DNA from: Aliivibrio finisterrensis_A
GTDB lineage: Bacteria > Pseudomonadota > Gammaproteobacteria > Enterobacterales > Vibrionaceae
Strand: one strand, 5' to 3'
Assembly (NCBI RefSeq): GCF_004167675.1
Contig: NZ_SEZQ01000003.1
DNA: 64,000 nt
The notes beneath the pieces were generated by a model that saw only the letters and a list, made by a program, of their open reading frames with translations, was not told the DNA's origin and made no database searches. The position numbers and the translations under genes were made by a program. Shown piece by piece: positions 26,918 through 36,034 of the stretch; the first letter of the stretch is position 1, and each line of letters begins with the position of its first letter.

Positions 26918-29900
26918 TTAGTTACGGCGTTTTTCAAAAACCGCCACAGACCATGCTGGTGTGTTTAACTTATTGTTTGTCACACTTGAGCTTTTTGAAC
27001 CGTTATATGCGATTGATTTAACACCATTTGCAGCTTGGATTGAGTGAAGCGTATAACCCGTGGCGTCAAAGAGAGCGAATTCATTCAGGGCTGTTGGCGT
27101 CGCATTTATTACAACCACTAGACCATCACGATCTTGGTCAATTGAAGCATCGTAGTTGCTTTCGCTGTTATCCATACTCATCACTATGACACCAACGGTT
27201 TGATTACTGCCCGTGTTATGGAATTTCACGCGTTTAATGATCTCTTCACCATGACCTAGAGTTAGTAGGCCAGAAGACGCACGTAATGAAGCAAACTCTT
27301 CATAGAAAGCTTTCATTGCTTGAATGTTATCTGCAGTAGGTATAGCATTTTCAGCTGAATTATTTATTACATCTTGAATAACAGCCCAATTGCTTCCATC
27401 TTTGTCTTCACGTGGTAAGCCAACATCCCAATTATTGTCTTGTGCGGTAAAATCAACTCGGTTATACCAATCACCTGAATCGTATGAGTCACGCTGCATG
27501 GATTTAGAGCGTAATAACTCACTGCCCATATGAGTAAATGGAACTCCTTGACCTAGCATTGCAGTTGCTAGTGAAACTGCTTGCATACGAGTACGAGTTT
27601 CAGCTGAAATGCTGTAGCCAATTTTGTATTGATTGTTGTCCCATAAGGTTTGGTTATCGTGTTTTGATACGTAGTTTTGAATTTCCCATGCATCTTTCGC
27701 GTAACCTGCTGGTTGACCGTTGTAATCTAACTCTGCCCCCTTAATATTGTTATTTTTACTATCAACAAAAGAATAATCAGACAAGTTGCCAGCCATGCCT
27801 AGACGGGTTAAATCAGCTAGATGTAGCGCTGTTTTTTTGCTTGTTTTATTTTGTTCGTTCGGTAATACAAACGCGCCATTACCAAAGCCTTGGTTTTCAC
27901 GTAATCCCATTTCTGAATCAAATGGACCACCGCCACGAACAGAATCACGTAAACGATCAGAGAAAGTACCAATGCCAGTGCCATGCATGTTTGGCTGAGT
28001 TGCTTGAGTAAATTGGCGATCATTACCCACTTCCCCAAAGTTCCAACCTTCACCATAGAAATAAGTTTCAGGATCAACAGCTTTAACTGCAGCGAGTGTT
28101 TCTAAGATTTGAGTTTTAGGGTGATGACCCATTAGATCCCAACGGAAGGCATCAATTTTGTAATCTTGAGCCCAAACAACCAATGAATCTGAAATTAATT
28201 TGCCCATCATGGCATTTTCAGGGGCGGTATTTGAACAACAAGTTGAATTCTCTACATTACCCGTCACTTCATTTAAGCGTTGGTAATACCATGGGACGAT
28301 ACGATCTAAAACTGATTTATCACTAACGCCTGCCTCGTTGGTATGGTTGTACACAATATCCATAACTACATTCATACCAATGTCGTTTTTTACCGTCATA
28401 ATCATTTCACGGAACTCTTTAATTCGAGTCATTCCATCGGGGTTACTTGAGTAAGAACCTTCAGGCACGGTGTAGTGGAATGGGTCATAACCCCAGTTAA
28501 AGGCATCAACATCTCTTATGTAACTATTTAAGCGTTGTACTACAGCATTTTCTGGAGAGTCTTTTACTAAGATCTTATTAAATACTGAAGCAATATTATC
28601 GCTACTGTTACAGTAACTACCAAAATCTTTATCGTCTTTGATTGTTGGTTTCAAACTGCATAATTTTGTGAAGGGTTCATCTATATTAGCGACTTGAGTC
28701 GGATCTTCGTTAATCGTAGCAATATCGAATGTTGGCAATAAATGTAAGTGTGAAACCCCTGAATCAGACAGTGATTTTAAGTGTTTAACAGGAGTTGAAT
28801 TGGCTTGGTTGAAGGCTGAATATTTCCCTCTGCTATTTTCTGGTGTTGATTGATCTAGTGCTGAAAAATCGCGGATATGAGCTTCGTATAAAATAAATTC
28901 AGCAGGGTTATCTTGAGAGTGTGGTGGAGTGAGATCATTCCAACCAACTGGTACTACTTCTGCATTGTTTAAATCAATAACTTGGCTTAGTTCAGAGTTA
29001 GTTGAAAGACTTAATGAATAAGGATCAGTTACCTGATAAGTTTCAATTTTATCTGTAGTAGGGTGATAAACGGTGACTTCATATTTATAGAAATTCCCAT
29101 GTGCCAGTTTAGTATTTTCAGCAACCCAACTGCCTGTTTCTTGATTAAAGATCATTGGGATCTTTTTACTTTCTTGCTTGTTCGTATCGTAAGTCACTAA
29201 CGCAACCGACTGGGATGTTGGTGCCCATAAACGGAAGGTTGTTGTACCATCAGAATTAATAAGAGCGCCAAATTTTTCATTCACAGCTTGGCTAGCGTAC
29301 AGTGAATCTAATGCACTTGCTGTTTGAACTTCGGTCGCTTTAATTACACCAGTAGCATCTGATGCTACTAGGATCAATTGGCCTTTTAATGCTTCTTTTA
29401 ACGTTATATCTGATCGAGATAAATCGATATCAAACGCAATAAAGTCAGACGCTAGATGTGGTTTTTCTTCTGAACCTTGCCATTCTTCTGATCTGCTTAA
29501 TATATCGCTGCTAATAATGTTATCGGAACCAAGTATTTTTTTTCTTTTGCTATCGAAAGTCATGCCTGCACTTTTAGCATAATATAATTCGATTTTAGTG
29601 GCGTCTTTGCTATTTATTAAAATAACTTTATCACTTGCAAAGATGGCACTTGCACCCAATAATTCAACCGCATTTTCTGGTTTATTAGCGAAAGGTTCAT
29701 AATAGATTTTATCAGTTCCTTTAAAGATAAATGCAGCGTGACCAATTGCCGTTGTTTTATCAAATTCAATTTTTAGATTAGCGGTTTGGTAATCACCATC
29801 ACTTTTGTTATTTGGAATGATATTTAAGCAGTTGTCTGTTCCATTTACAGGAATATCCCAGTAAACCCCATAAGTATTACTGATACCTGAAGATTCAATG

Positions 29901-30514
29901 CCGGGCCATGCAGAATTATCACCATAAAGGTTGGTACAGCTTCCTTCATTCCATACATGAAGGCGAAACGCGTTCGAGTCACCATCTGGTGTATTCATAT
30001 ATACACGAGCATGGTTTGCTGGAATATCACCAGTAGGTATCAGTTCAGGGTAAACTGCAGCAACCCCTTCTTGAGTAAATACTTCACCATTAGCATTGGT
30101 TTGAGATAAGTCGACCTTACCGTTAAAGTCAGCTAGTGGTTTATCATTATTTTCGCCAACTCGTGGAATAAAATTAATACATTGAGATGCATTTTCTTTA
30201 TCTGTCTTTAATGACCAGTACACGCCAAGTTCTGGGTCTTCACCATCAGGAATTAATCCCTTATTCCAATCACTAGCATCAGAAGTATCGCCGGCATAAG
30301 CACCACAAGCGTCATCGTTCCAAACGTATAAACTTGCATTATCGTAAGTATTGGTCGCCGATTTAAAATAGACTTTTACATTTGTATTTGGAGGTGTTGG
30401 GTTTCCGGTGTCATAAGAAGAAGAATTGCAGCCAAAAAGCAGAGAAGAGGCCATTATTGTTAATATCGATTTTGTTAAATGTGAACGTTTAAATACATTA
30501 TTAATATTATTCAT
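26918..30514 (-). CDS. pulA: Pullulanase-type alpha-1,6-glucosidase, lipoprotein
   Basis: This debranching enzyme cleaves alpha-1,6 links in pullulan, glycogen and limit dextrins. It begins with a lipoprotein signal (LLFGC, Cys29). Two tandem CBM41/PUD-like starch-binding modules follow (about 46-160 and 165-275, each with VYF/VYM and LHVWN/LYVWN strands), then a middle domain and an early-set domain (about 420-505). The GH13 barrel has the pullulanase signature FNWGYDP, nucleophile Asp793 (FRWDLMGHH), acid/base Glu822 (YGEGWNF) and the SKHDNQT motif. At 1198 residues it resembles Klebsiella PulA in plan. It is the last gene of a maltodextrin cluster. Confidence 0.93.
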   Translation of the reverse strand: MNNINNVFKRSHLTKSILTIMASSLLFGCNSSSYDTGNPTPPNTNVKVYFKSATNTYDNASLYVWNDDACGAYAGDTSDASDWNKGLIPDGEDPELGVYWSLKTDKENASQCINFIPRVGENNDKPLADFNGKVDLSQTNANGEVFTQEGVAAVYPELIPTGDIPANHARVYMNTPDGDSNAFRLHVWNEGSCTNLYGDNSAWPGIESSGISNTYGVYWDIPVNGTDNCLNIIPNNKSDGDYQTANLKIEFDKTTAIGHAAFIFKGTDKIYYEPFANKPENAVELLGASAIFASDKVILINSKDATKIELYYAKSAGMTFDSKRKKILGSDNIISSDILSRSEEWQGSEEKPHLASDFIAFDIDLSRSDITLKEALKGQLILVASDATGVIKATEVQTASALDSLYASQAVNEKFGALINSDGTTTFRLWAPTSQSVALVTYDTNKQESKKIPMIFNQETGSWVAENTKLAHGNFYKYEVTVYHPTTDKIETYQVTDPYSLSLSTNSELSQVIDLNNAEVVPVGWNDLTPPHSQDNPAEFILYEAHIRDFSALDQSTPENSRGKYSAFNQANSTPVKHLKSLSDSGVSHLHLLPTFDIATINEDPTQVANIDEPFTKLCSLKPTIKDDKDFGSYCNSSDNIASVFNKILVKDSPENAVVQRLNSYIRDVDAFNWGYDPFHYTVPEGSYSSNPDGMTRIKEFREMIMTVKNDIGMNVVMDIVYNHTNEAGVSDKSVLDRIVPWYYQRLNEVTGNVENSTCCSNTAPENAMMGKLISDSLVVWAQDYKIDAFRWDLMGHHPKTQILETLAAVKAVDPETYFYGEGWNFGEVGNDRQFTQATQPNMHGTGIGTFSDRLRDSVRGGGPFDSEMGLRENQGFGNGAFVLPNEQNKTSKKTALHLADLTRLGMAGNLSDYSFVDSKNNNIKGAELDYNGQPAGYAKDAWEIQNYVSKHDNQTLWDNNQYKIGYSISAETRTRMQAVSLATAMLGQGVPFTHMGSELLRSKSMQRDSYDSGDWYNRVDFTAQDNNWDVGLPREDKDGSNWAVIQDVINNSAENAIPTADNIQAMKAFYEEFASLRASSGLLTLGHGEEIIKRVKFHNTGSNQTVGVIVMSMDNSESNYDASIDQDRDGLVVVINATPTALNEFALFDATGYTLHSIQAANGVKSIAYNGSKSSSVTNNKLNTPAWSVAVFEKRRN

Positions 30515-30658
30515 GGTTAATTATGCCCATATATTTATTAGCGGGTGTGGTAAATTAATATAAGGATAATATTATTTAATCGGTACATATTGTGATCGAC
30601 TTAACTAGAAGTTATTTAATTATAAAAAATATCGTTCTGTTTATTTAATCTATCATTA

Positions 30659-30692
30659 AAAGCCCTTAAGGTGATCCTTAAAGGCTCTTGAT
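30659..30692 (-). terminator. Rho-independent terminator after malM
   Basis: An 11-bp stem with one G-U pair (about 30661-30671 with 30677-30686) lies beyond the malM stop and is followed by TTTTAA on the reverse strand. It separates malM from pulA, which therefore probably has its own promoter. Confidence 0.65.
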
Positions 30693-30714
30693 AATTTAAT
30701 ACTATCGTTTAATA

Positions 30715-31539
30715 TTATTTTTTATTTTCTAATGCGTTAACAAAAATAGTTTCAGCATCTTTAATTCCTAATGCTTTTGCTTCTTCTAGTAGTGCTAATG
30801 CTTTAGGTATGTCGTTTGTTTTTACTGCTTCAGCAATGGCTTTTTTATAGAAAGTATGCGTTTCTGGTTGTGCTGATTTTATTGCTACTTTAGGTTGTTG
30901 AGGTGCTTGTTTATGCGCTTGTAATGAAAGCGTTTTTATCGATAGCTTTAGTTTACCAAAACGCTCATAAGCATAAGTTGGATCTGTCACTATTGGCATC
31001 GGTTCACCTAATTCTTCCGCTCTGATCCTTGCCGGGTGCTTCACCTTGATGGATTGCCCTAAATATTCATTAGAAGAATAGATAATAACATAAGGGGTTT
31101 TAGTTGCATCAAGTTGGAAATTTAATTGAAACTGAGTACGAGTAAACGCATCGGATGGTTTAATATCAAATTGGTCTAAACTTGTTGTATTTACAACGTT
31201 AAACTCATGATCGAGAGCAATGAGTTTAGGAGCAACCACCGAGTCATTAATCATTAAACTTGAAAGACGTAATTGTACTTTTCCTGAACGGTCGGATAAT
31301 TTAAAGGCATTAAAATAGCTGTTTCCATCAGAAAAATGACCAATAGGTGAATCTGAATCTAATTGAAAATCGATATCTTCCGTTGTCGCCAGTTGTATCC
31401 AAGGGTATTGTGAAAAATCAGAGCAACACACTTCTGACGAGGCAATTGGAACCATTGGCTCTTGAATAACTTGAGTCGAAGAGCAGGCGGTTAAAGAAAG
31501 ACCGATAAATAAGCTAAGTAATAATTTTTTGGTGTTCAT
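30715..31539 (-). CDS. malM: Maltose operon periplasmic protein MalM
   Basis: MalM is a periplasmic protein encoded at the end of lamB operons, with a carbohydrate-binding-like fold but no settled role. Here the N-terminus is a lipoprotein-like signal (LSLTAC). The mature part contains the family segments YPWIQL, DFQLDSDSPIGHFSDGNSYF and AFTRTQFQLNF. The ATG at 31539 has GGAGAG upstream and directly precedes the signal peptide, so the upstream extension of 11 codons is rejected. It has 274 residues. It lies after lamB but behind a terminator hairpin. Confidence 0.88.
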   Translation of the reverse strand: MNTKKLLLSLFIGLSLTACSSTQVIQEPMVPIASSEVCCSDFSQYPWIQLATTEDIDFQLDSDSPIGHFSDGNSYFNAFKLSDRSGKVQLRLSSLMINDSVVAPKLIALDHEFNVVNTTSLDQFDIKPSDAFTRTQFQLNFQLDATKTPYVIIYSSNEYLGQSIKVKHPARIRAEELGEPMPIVTDPTYAYERFGKLKLSIKTLSLQAHKQAPQQPKVAIKSAQPETHTFYKKAIAEAVKTNDIPKALALLEEAKALGIKDAETIFVNALENKK

Positions 31540-31570
31540 CAAGACTCTCCATGATTCGACAAATAAACGC

Positions 31571-31597
31571 AAAAAGGCAGCCGATGTGGCTGCCTTT
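31571..31597 (-). terminator. Terminator/attenuator hairpin between lamB and malM
   Basis: A perfect 10-bp stem (31573-31582 with 31588-31597) and a T5 run on the reverse strand lie immediately after lamB. It probably lowers malM transcription relative to the abundant porin. Confidence 0.85.
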
Positions 31598-31610
31598 AAT
31601 TTTAAAGTAA

Positions 31611-32960
31611 TTAGAACCAGATTTCAGTGTGAACACCGATAATTGTTTCAGACTTACCATTTTTAATGCCAATATCCTTAGCACTTGCTTCATCGTCAGC
31701 CGTAATGTAGCTCACGTATGGTTTGATTTGTGGACGACCAAAGTAATCAGCGTTTACGGTAAATGCAGCCGCTAATTCTAGGTTAATAATATCACTTTCC
31801 GCCGCATCTGCACTTTTACCCCATGCGCCACCAACCTCCACTTCTTCATGAGCGTAAGATCCCGTTGCTTCAAGGCGAAGATTCTCATTTACTTTGTATG
31901 ATGGTCGTGCTGCAACGATGTAGCGCTTAAGATCTTTAGCGCTAAATAACTCATCTAATCCTGCAAAGTAGGTCACTTCAGAGCCCATCTGCCAGTTTTC
32001 AGAAATGTTTACTACACCGCCTGAAGTGAAGAAGATTGATTCAGCATTGTCATCGCCACCAGACCAGCTACCGAAGTTAACACCACGGTTTTGAGCTGCG
32101 CCTTTACCGTAAGCGATAGCCGTTTGTGACCAACCATCTAGACCGTAGTAGCTAGAGTTTAATGTGACAGAAGCACCGATACCGTCGTCATGTTCAGCGT
32201 TAGCTTGAGTGATGTATTTAAAGTCAAAGTCTAAGCTACCAAAACCAACATCAACACCGTAGTAATATAAATCGTGCGAGGTTAGTGTTTGTCGACCATC
32301 AGCACCAGGACCCTTATTTATATCATCGTCTGTATCTGCCGCAACAATTGCAAAACCTGCTGTGTTGCCACCAAGTTTAGTTTGGATACCTGCACCAACA
32401 CCTGATGATTGCTTCCAGAACTCACCCGATAACGCACTTGCAGAACGGTTTAGGTAACGTTGGCCACCCCAGATAGACGTATTTTCACCTAGGTAAGATA
32501 GGCCACCAATTTCAACATAAGTTTCTTTTACTTCAAATTGTGCTGTTGTGTTGGCTTTTTGGCTGCCAGGAGATGAGTAAGCGTAAGAGTTACCATTACC
32601 GTATTCAGAACGAACTACAAAGTCAGACCAAACACCATTAGCATGTTCAGTGTGTTTTTTGATTACGAATTCAACTTGGTTAGTACTTTTTCCGTGAGTA
32701 CCTGCTGTTTTGTAATCTGGCTTACCAAATTCAGTATCTACTGTTTCACCATCTACCATACGAAAATTCATTGACGCGTAACCGTGGACTTCCCAACCAT
32801 CAGAAATAACATCAGTACCGTTCACTTTTTGAATTTTAGGTGCAGCGGCATCATCTCCAGAGGTAACGTCTAACGCTAAGCTGTTGTCAGCGAATGCAGT
32901 ACCAGAAAGCAATGCGGTAGAAACAGCAGCGGCAAGCAATGTGTATTTATTCATTTTCAT
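31611..32960 (-). CDS. lamB: Maltoporin LamB
   Basis: LamB is an 18-strand trimeric outer-membrane porin for maltose and maltodextrins. A cleavable signal peptide ends at TAFA (about residue 24). The barrel contains the family segments GWEVHGYASMNFR, VEFVIKKHTEHANGVWSDF, ETYVEIGG and WGGQRYLNR, and the protein ends in the Phe required for barrel assembly (EIWF). At 449 residues it is slightly longer than E. coli LamB (446). AAGGG lies upstream of the ATG. Candidate MalT boxes lie in the promoter region. Confidence 0.95.
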   Translation of the reverse strand: MKMNKYTLLAAAVSTALLSGTAFADNSLALDVTSGDDAAAPKIQKVNGTDVISDGWEVHGYASMNFRMVDGETVDTEFGKPDYKTAGTHGKSTNQVEFVIKKHTEHANGVWSDFVVRSEYGNGNSYAYSSPGSQKANTTAQFEVKETYVEIGGLSYLGENTSIWGGQRYLNRSASALSGEFWKQSSGVGAGIQTKLGGNTAGFAIVAADTDDDINKGPGADGRQTLTSHDLYYYGVDVGFGSLDFDFKYITQANAEHDDGIGASVTLNSSYYGLDGWSQTAIAYGKGAAQNRGVNFGSWSGGDDNAESIFFTSGGVVNISENWQMGSEVTYFAGLDELFSAKDLKRYIVAARPSYKVNENLRLEATGSYAHEEVEVGGAWGKSADAAESDIINLELAAAFTVNADYFGRPQIKPYVSYITADDEASAKDIGIKNGKSETIIGVHTEIWF

Positions 32961-33107
32961 CTTAAAATCCCTTTTCCTTTAATAGTAAGGATATTTTTAT
33001 TGAAGAATACTCACTAAACCAAGGCAGTGTAGGGAGGCCAGCAAGCATTCAATTCAGTTAAAATCAGTTGACGAGAGATAGATTAAAAATAAATCACAAT
33101 TTTTAAC

Positions 33108-33150
33108 TCCTCCTCTTTTCATAAAAGGGAGGGCGTAGAGCTAGGGATGA
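33108..33150. promoter_or_regulatory. Candidate MalT boxes upstream of lamB
   Basis: GGAGGA lies on the reverse strand at 33108-33113 and GGGATGA on the forward strand at 33144-33150. Both fit the MalT core GGA(T/G)GA and lie about 150-190 bases before the lamB start. No malT gene is in the window, so this is inference from motif and context. Confidence 0.5.
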
Positions 33151-33309
33151 GAAAAATTAGCAACCGGTCTTCTGTTGATAATAATCACACTTGGTAGGAT
33201 GTATTCAGAATATAAATGAGATAGTGCTCACGTGAGAAGATATTTTAAAATTAGAAATAATGAGAAATAGAATAAAAAGGGGAATTTAGGAAATAATCAA
33301 AAATGTGAT

Positions 33310-33337
33310 CTAACCAACAATAGACATTGTTGGTTAG
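33310..33337 (-). terminator. Perfect 12-bp inverted repeat after the amylase gene
   Basis: Arms 33310-33321 and 33326-33337 are perfectly complementary around a four-base loop, 55 bases beyond the GH13 amylase stop. On the reverse strand only a short T5 run follows after five bases. A terminator is the simplest reading, but an operator is possible. Confidence 0.6.
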
Positions 33338-33391
33338 AAATAGTTCATATTTTTTCATTTAAAAGAGTCAATAATATTCGAATTTAACTCT

Positions 33392-35413
33392 CTATTTACA
33401 TTTAGAAACCATCATTGATTTTGGTTTTCCTTGAGGATTAAATTCTAAACTCCATACATAATTACCATCTTCAGGAAGATAGATCGCGGTATCTTGGCCG
33501 TAGCCACCGTTAATCAATGCATTCGATTGGCCTAGTTTTGGTGATAATCCATCAACAGTGTATTGAGCTCCCCAGTCTTTTGTTGCGTATTGCATTTTAT
33601 AAGGACCTCGTTTTTCGTTTATCACTACTTGATAGATACCGTTTCCTTTATATTGATAGGATCTAGGTTCTTTGTGGCCCCAGCGAGAATCTGAGAAATC
33701 ACCTACAAGGTATAGAGTGTCTTTAATGGGCGCATTAGTAATAGGCATTGTCGGATTATCACATTGGGCCATAAAACCGGTACCATATAGAGTAATTTCT
33801 TTTGCTTCTACTTTCGGGCCTGTAGGGTTTGGTTTTTCTATCTTTAAAAATCGGCTTTCGAAGTTAGATAACGGAATGGTATATATCCCTTCAATGGGAG
33901 TGAATACTTGGTTAGTTAATAAGTCGACTAAATTACCTTGTGAACCTATCTGTTCAGCTTTAAGAGAAAGCGTTTGGTTCTGCTTTTGAGTGCTAACCAT
34001 GAATAAAATCGTATTATTTTCTGCTTGCTTATGATCTACATATACCGCCTTATTAGCGATAATATTGGTTCTGACACCTTCCGATAACGCGGGGTTTTCA
34101 ATACGTAAAGTCATTAACTCTGAGACGTAGATTTTTAAGTTAAATTGGTCAGGTGTTAGTGTTGCAGTAAGGCCATGAATTTTGGCGGATGAGCGAGCGA
34201 TGTGGTCATCACATACTCCTTTAATAGCACAAATGTCTTTATTTTCTTTGTTAGAGAAACTATCAACTTGATCGCCAATTTCATCTCCGTAATAAAGAGT
34301 GATAGGGCCGGTATAAGCTGCTTGGAATGAAAGGGCTGCTTTATGACGTAACCAATAATTCCTGTCACTTGGTTCTGCAATATCACCACGTTGTAATAAA
34401 TCACCAAAGCGAACGACATCATGATTGCCTAGCATTAGGTTTGGCGTTGCGTGTGAAGGATAGAGTTCATGCATTTGCATTCCTTCATTAAGCCAATCAC
34501 CTCCTTTATTTCCTACACCACTCTCATTGACGGCAAAGGTTTCAGCGACACGAAAGCGTAAAGGAAAATCAAAAGCAGAGCAAAGCGCTGGGTTTTGCTC
34601 AGTACCATAACCTGTTTCTGTAATATAGCTTTCGTTATTCCAGATCTCAGCCACCATGTAACCGAGCGGGTTAACTTGTTCGCCTTTATTATTAATATAC
34701 GTCGTGTTTTGTGATGCGTTATCAACGGCTTTTCTAATGTTTATCCAAGATTCAGTAGGGACTTGGTAAGCTTGATCTAATCGCCAACCATCAATCTTTA
34801 ATTCGGATATCCAATAAGCTGCGACTTCAGAGTAAAAGTCTTCGCTCTCAGGATAGTCAACTGGATTATTGCTGCCACTCGGTAGTAAGCCTGATGGTGA
34901 TGGTTTAATGAGGCCTTCTTTATGGTGACCAAATACACCATCAAATAAGACATACATTCCACGTTTATGCGCTTCTTCTACTAATTCTTTTGCTTTTTCG
35001 AGTGTTCCAAATCGTGGATCTATTTTAAAAAAGTCAGTAGCAAAATAACCGGTAGCATCGAGCTTATCTGCCCAATGATCTTGCCCCTCAATGGGAGCAG
35101 ATTCAAAAATAGGCGTCATCCAAATGGTATTCATGCCAAGTGATTGAATATAGTCTAATGAATCAATGATCCCTTGCAGGTCGCCATTATGATGACTCGG
35201 GCCATAGCCAGTACCGTGACCAATGTTTGGATCACCATCAACAAAGCTTTCCACCATAATTTGGTAGATACGTAAATGATTACTTTTTTCCATCATCTGT
35301 GGATTACATTGATAGGTTGAGGTTGTTAGTGTTGTTTCTGAGGTTGAGCTACAAGCGCTCAGTAGAGAAGTAATAGCGAGTGCTATCGTTGTTTTTGCTA
35401 TGTTATTTTTCAC
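33392..35413 (-). CDS. GH13 alpha-amylase-family lipoprotein
   Basis: This is a surface or periplasmic lipoprotein (signal ends LLSAC) with a GH13 barrel. Region II DGWRLDQAY carries nucleophile Asp213, region III AEIWNNES carries Glu256, and region IV is LGNHDVVRFGD. Region I reads DGVFGHH rather than the usual DxVxNH. A C-terminal beta domain (about 560-670) resembles a starch-binding or early-set module. I chose the GTG at 35413, with AAAGGA six bases upstream, because it gives a clean lipoprotein signal; the frame continues ten codons upstream. It has 673 residues. It probably degrades maltodextrins for LamB uptake. It is not a simple MalS match. Confidence 0.85.
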   Translation of the reverse strand: MKNNIAKTTIALAITSLLSACSSTSETTLTTSTYQCNPQMMEKSNHLRIYQIMVESFVDGDPNIGHGTGYGPSHHNGDLQGIIDSLDYIQSLGMNTIWMTPIFESAPIEGQDHWADKLDATGYFATDFFKIDPRFGTLEKAKELVEEAHKRGMYVLFDGVFGHHKEGLIKPSPSGLLPSGSNNPVDYPESEDFYSEVAAYWISELKIDGWRLDQAYQVPTESWINIRKAVDNASQNTTYINNKGEQVNPLGYMVAEIWNNESYITETGYGTEQNPALCSAFDFPLRFRVAETFAVNESGVGNKGGDWLNEGMQMHELYPSHATPNLMLGNHDVVRFGDLLQRGDIAEPSDRNYWLRHKAALSFQAAYTGPITLYYGDEIGDQVDSFSNKENKDICAIKGVCDDHIARSSAKIHGLTATLTPDQFNLKIYVSELMTLRIENPALSEGVRTNIIANKAVYVDHKQAENNTILFMVSTQKQNQTLSLKAEQIGSQGNLVDLLTNQVFTPIEGIYTIPLSNFESRFLKIEKPNPTGPKVEAKEITLYGTGFMAQCDNPTMPITNAPIKDTLYLVGDFSDSRWGHKEPRSYQYKGNGIYQVVINEKRGPYKMQYATKDWGAQYTVDGLSPKLGQSNALINGGYGQDTAIYLPEDGNYVWSLEFNPQGKPKSMMVSKCK

Positions 35414-35475
35414 AGTTAATCCTTTATATTTATAGTAGGGCACTGTGATTATTTATTAAGCAAGTAGAAATGTAA

Positions 35476-35513
35476 TCCTCCTGATTTATAAAAAATGAGG
35501 AGGAGACAGGAGG
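35476..35513. promoter_or_regulatory. Candidate MalT boxes upstream of the amylase gene
   Basis: GGAGGA lies on the reverse strand at 35476-35481, with GGAGGA (35499-35504) and GGAGG (35509-35513) on the forward strand. They lie 63-100 bases before the amylase start. The cluster fits MalT cores in opposed orientation. Confidence 0.5.
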
Positions 35514-35529
35514 CGGAGATGAAAGTTAT

Positions 35530-35850
35530 TTACTCGTCATCAAACGCTTCGAATTCAATGCCCATTGCGGTCATTAATGCTTTTGCTTCTGCAGGAATAT
35601 CATCAGGACGGTCTTTACGTAGATCTTCGTCTGTAGGTAAAGGTTGGCCTGTATAAGCGTGAAGGAAAGCTTCACATAATAGTTCACTATTCGTTGCGTG
35701 ACGTAGGTTACTTACTTGGCGACGCGTACGTTCATCAGTAAGGATTTGCAGTACCTTTGTTGGAATAGAAACAGTAATTTTTTTTACTTGTTCGCTTTTT
35801 TTACCATGTTCGGCATAAGGACTTAAATAGTCACCATTCCAATCAGCCAT
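35530..35850 (-). CDS. metJ: Met repressor
   Basis: MetJ is a ribbon-helix-helix repressor that binds tandem met boxes with S-adenosylmethionine as corepressor. The 106-residue sequence matches the family along its length: the beta strand KKITVSIPTKVLQIL inserts into the major groove, and RRQVSNLRHATNSELLCEAFLHA forms helices B and the corepressor site. GAAGGTG precedes the ATG. It is divergent from metB with its operator between them, as in E. coli. Confidence 0.98.
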   Translation of the reverse strand: MADWNGDYLSPYAEHGKKSEQVKKITVSIPTKVLQILTDERTRRQVSNLRHATNSELLCEAFLHAYTGQPLPTDEDLRKDRPDDIPAEAKALMTAMGIEFEAFDDE

Positions 35851-35932
35851 TGTTCACCTTCGTTCAGAATTATTGATGTTGAGTTAGAGTCTCTAATTCT
35901 AGCGATATTTACGGCTATAAGCAAAGATATAT

Positions 35933-35956
35933 AGACGTCTAGAAGTATTGACGTCT
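35933..35956. promoter_or_regulatory. MetJ operator: three adjacent met boxes
   Basis: Three contiguous 8-bp boxes fit AGACGTCT: 35933-35940 matches at 8/8, 35941-35948 at 5/8 and 35949-35956 at 7/8. They lie in the metJ-metB divergent promoter region, so MetJ should repress both sides. Confidence 0.9.
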
Positions 35957-36034
35957 CATTTTGTGGTGGTAAAGTAGAAGAATATAACTTATGGATTAGA
36001 TTATACCACTGCTTAGCAGTTTGGAAGGGAAATT

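Larger units (their letters stand above)
32961..33391. promoter_or_regulatory. lamB promoter region and amylase 3' region (no gene seen)
   Basis: These 431 bases hold no convincing gene. Toward lamB there are purine-rich GGA(T/G)GA motifs fitting MalT box cores, listed separately. Toward the amylase gene there is a strong inverted repeat. The rest is AT-rich. Confidence 0.5.

Noticed and set aside
30590..30606. CRP site before pulA (TGTGATCGACTTAAC)
   Set aside because: Only the left half matches the consensus; the right half is poor.
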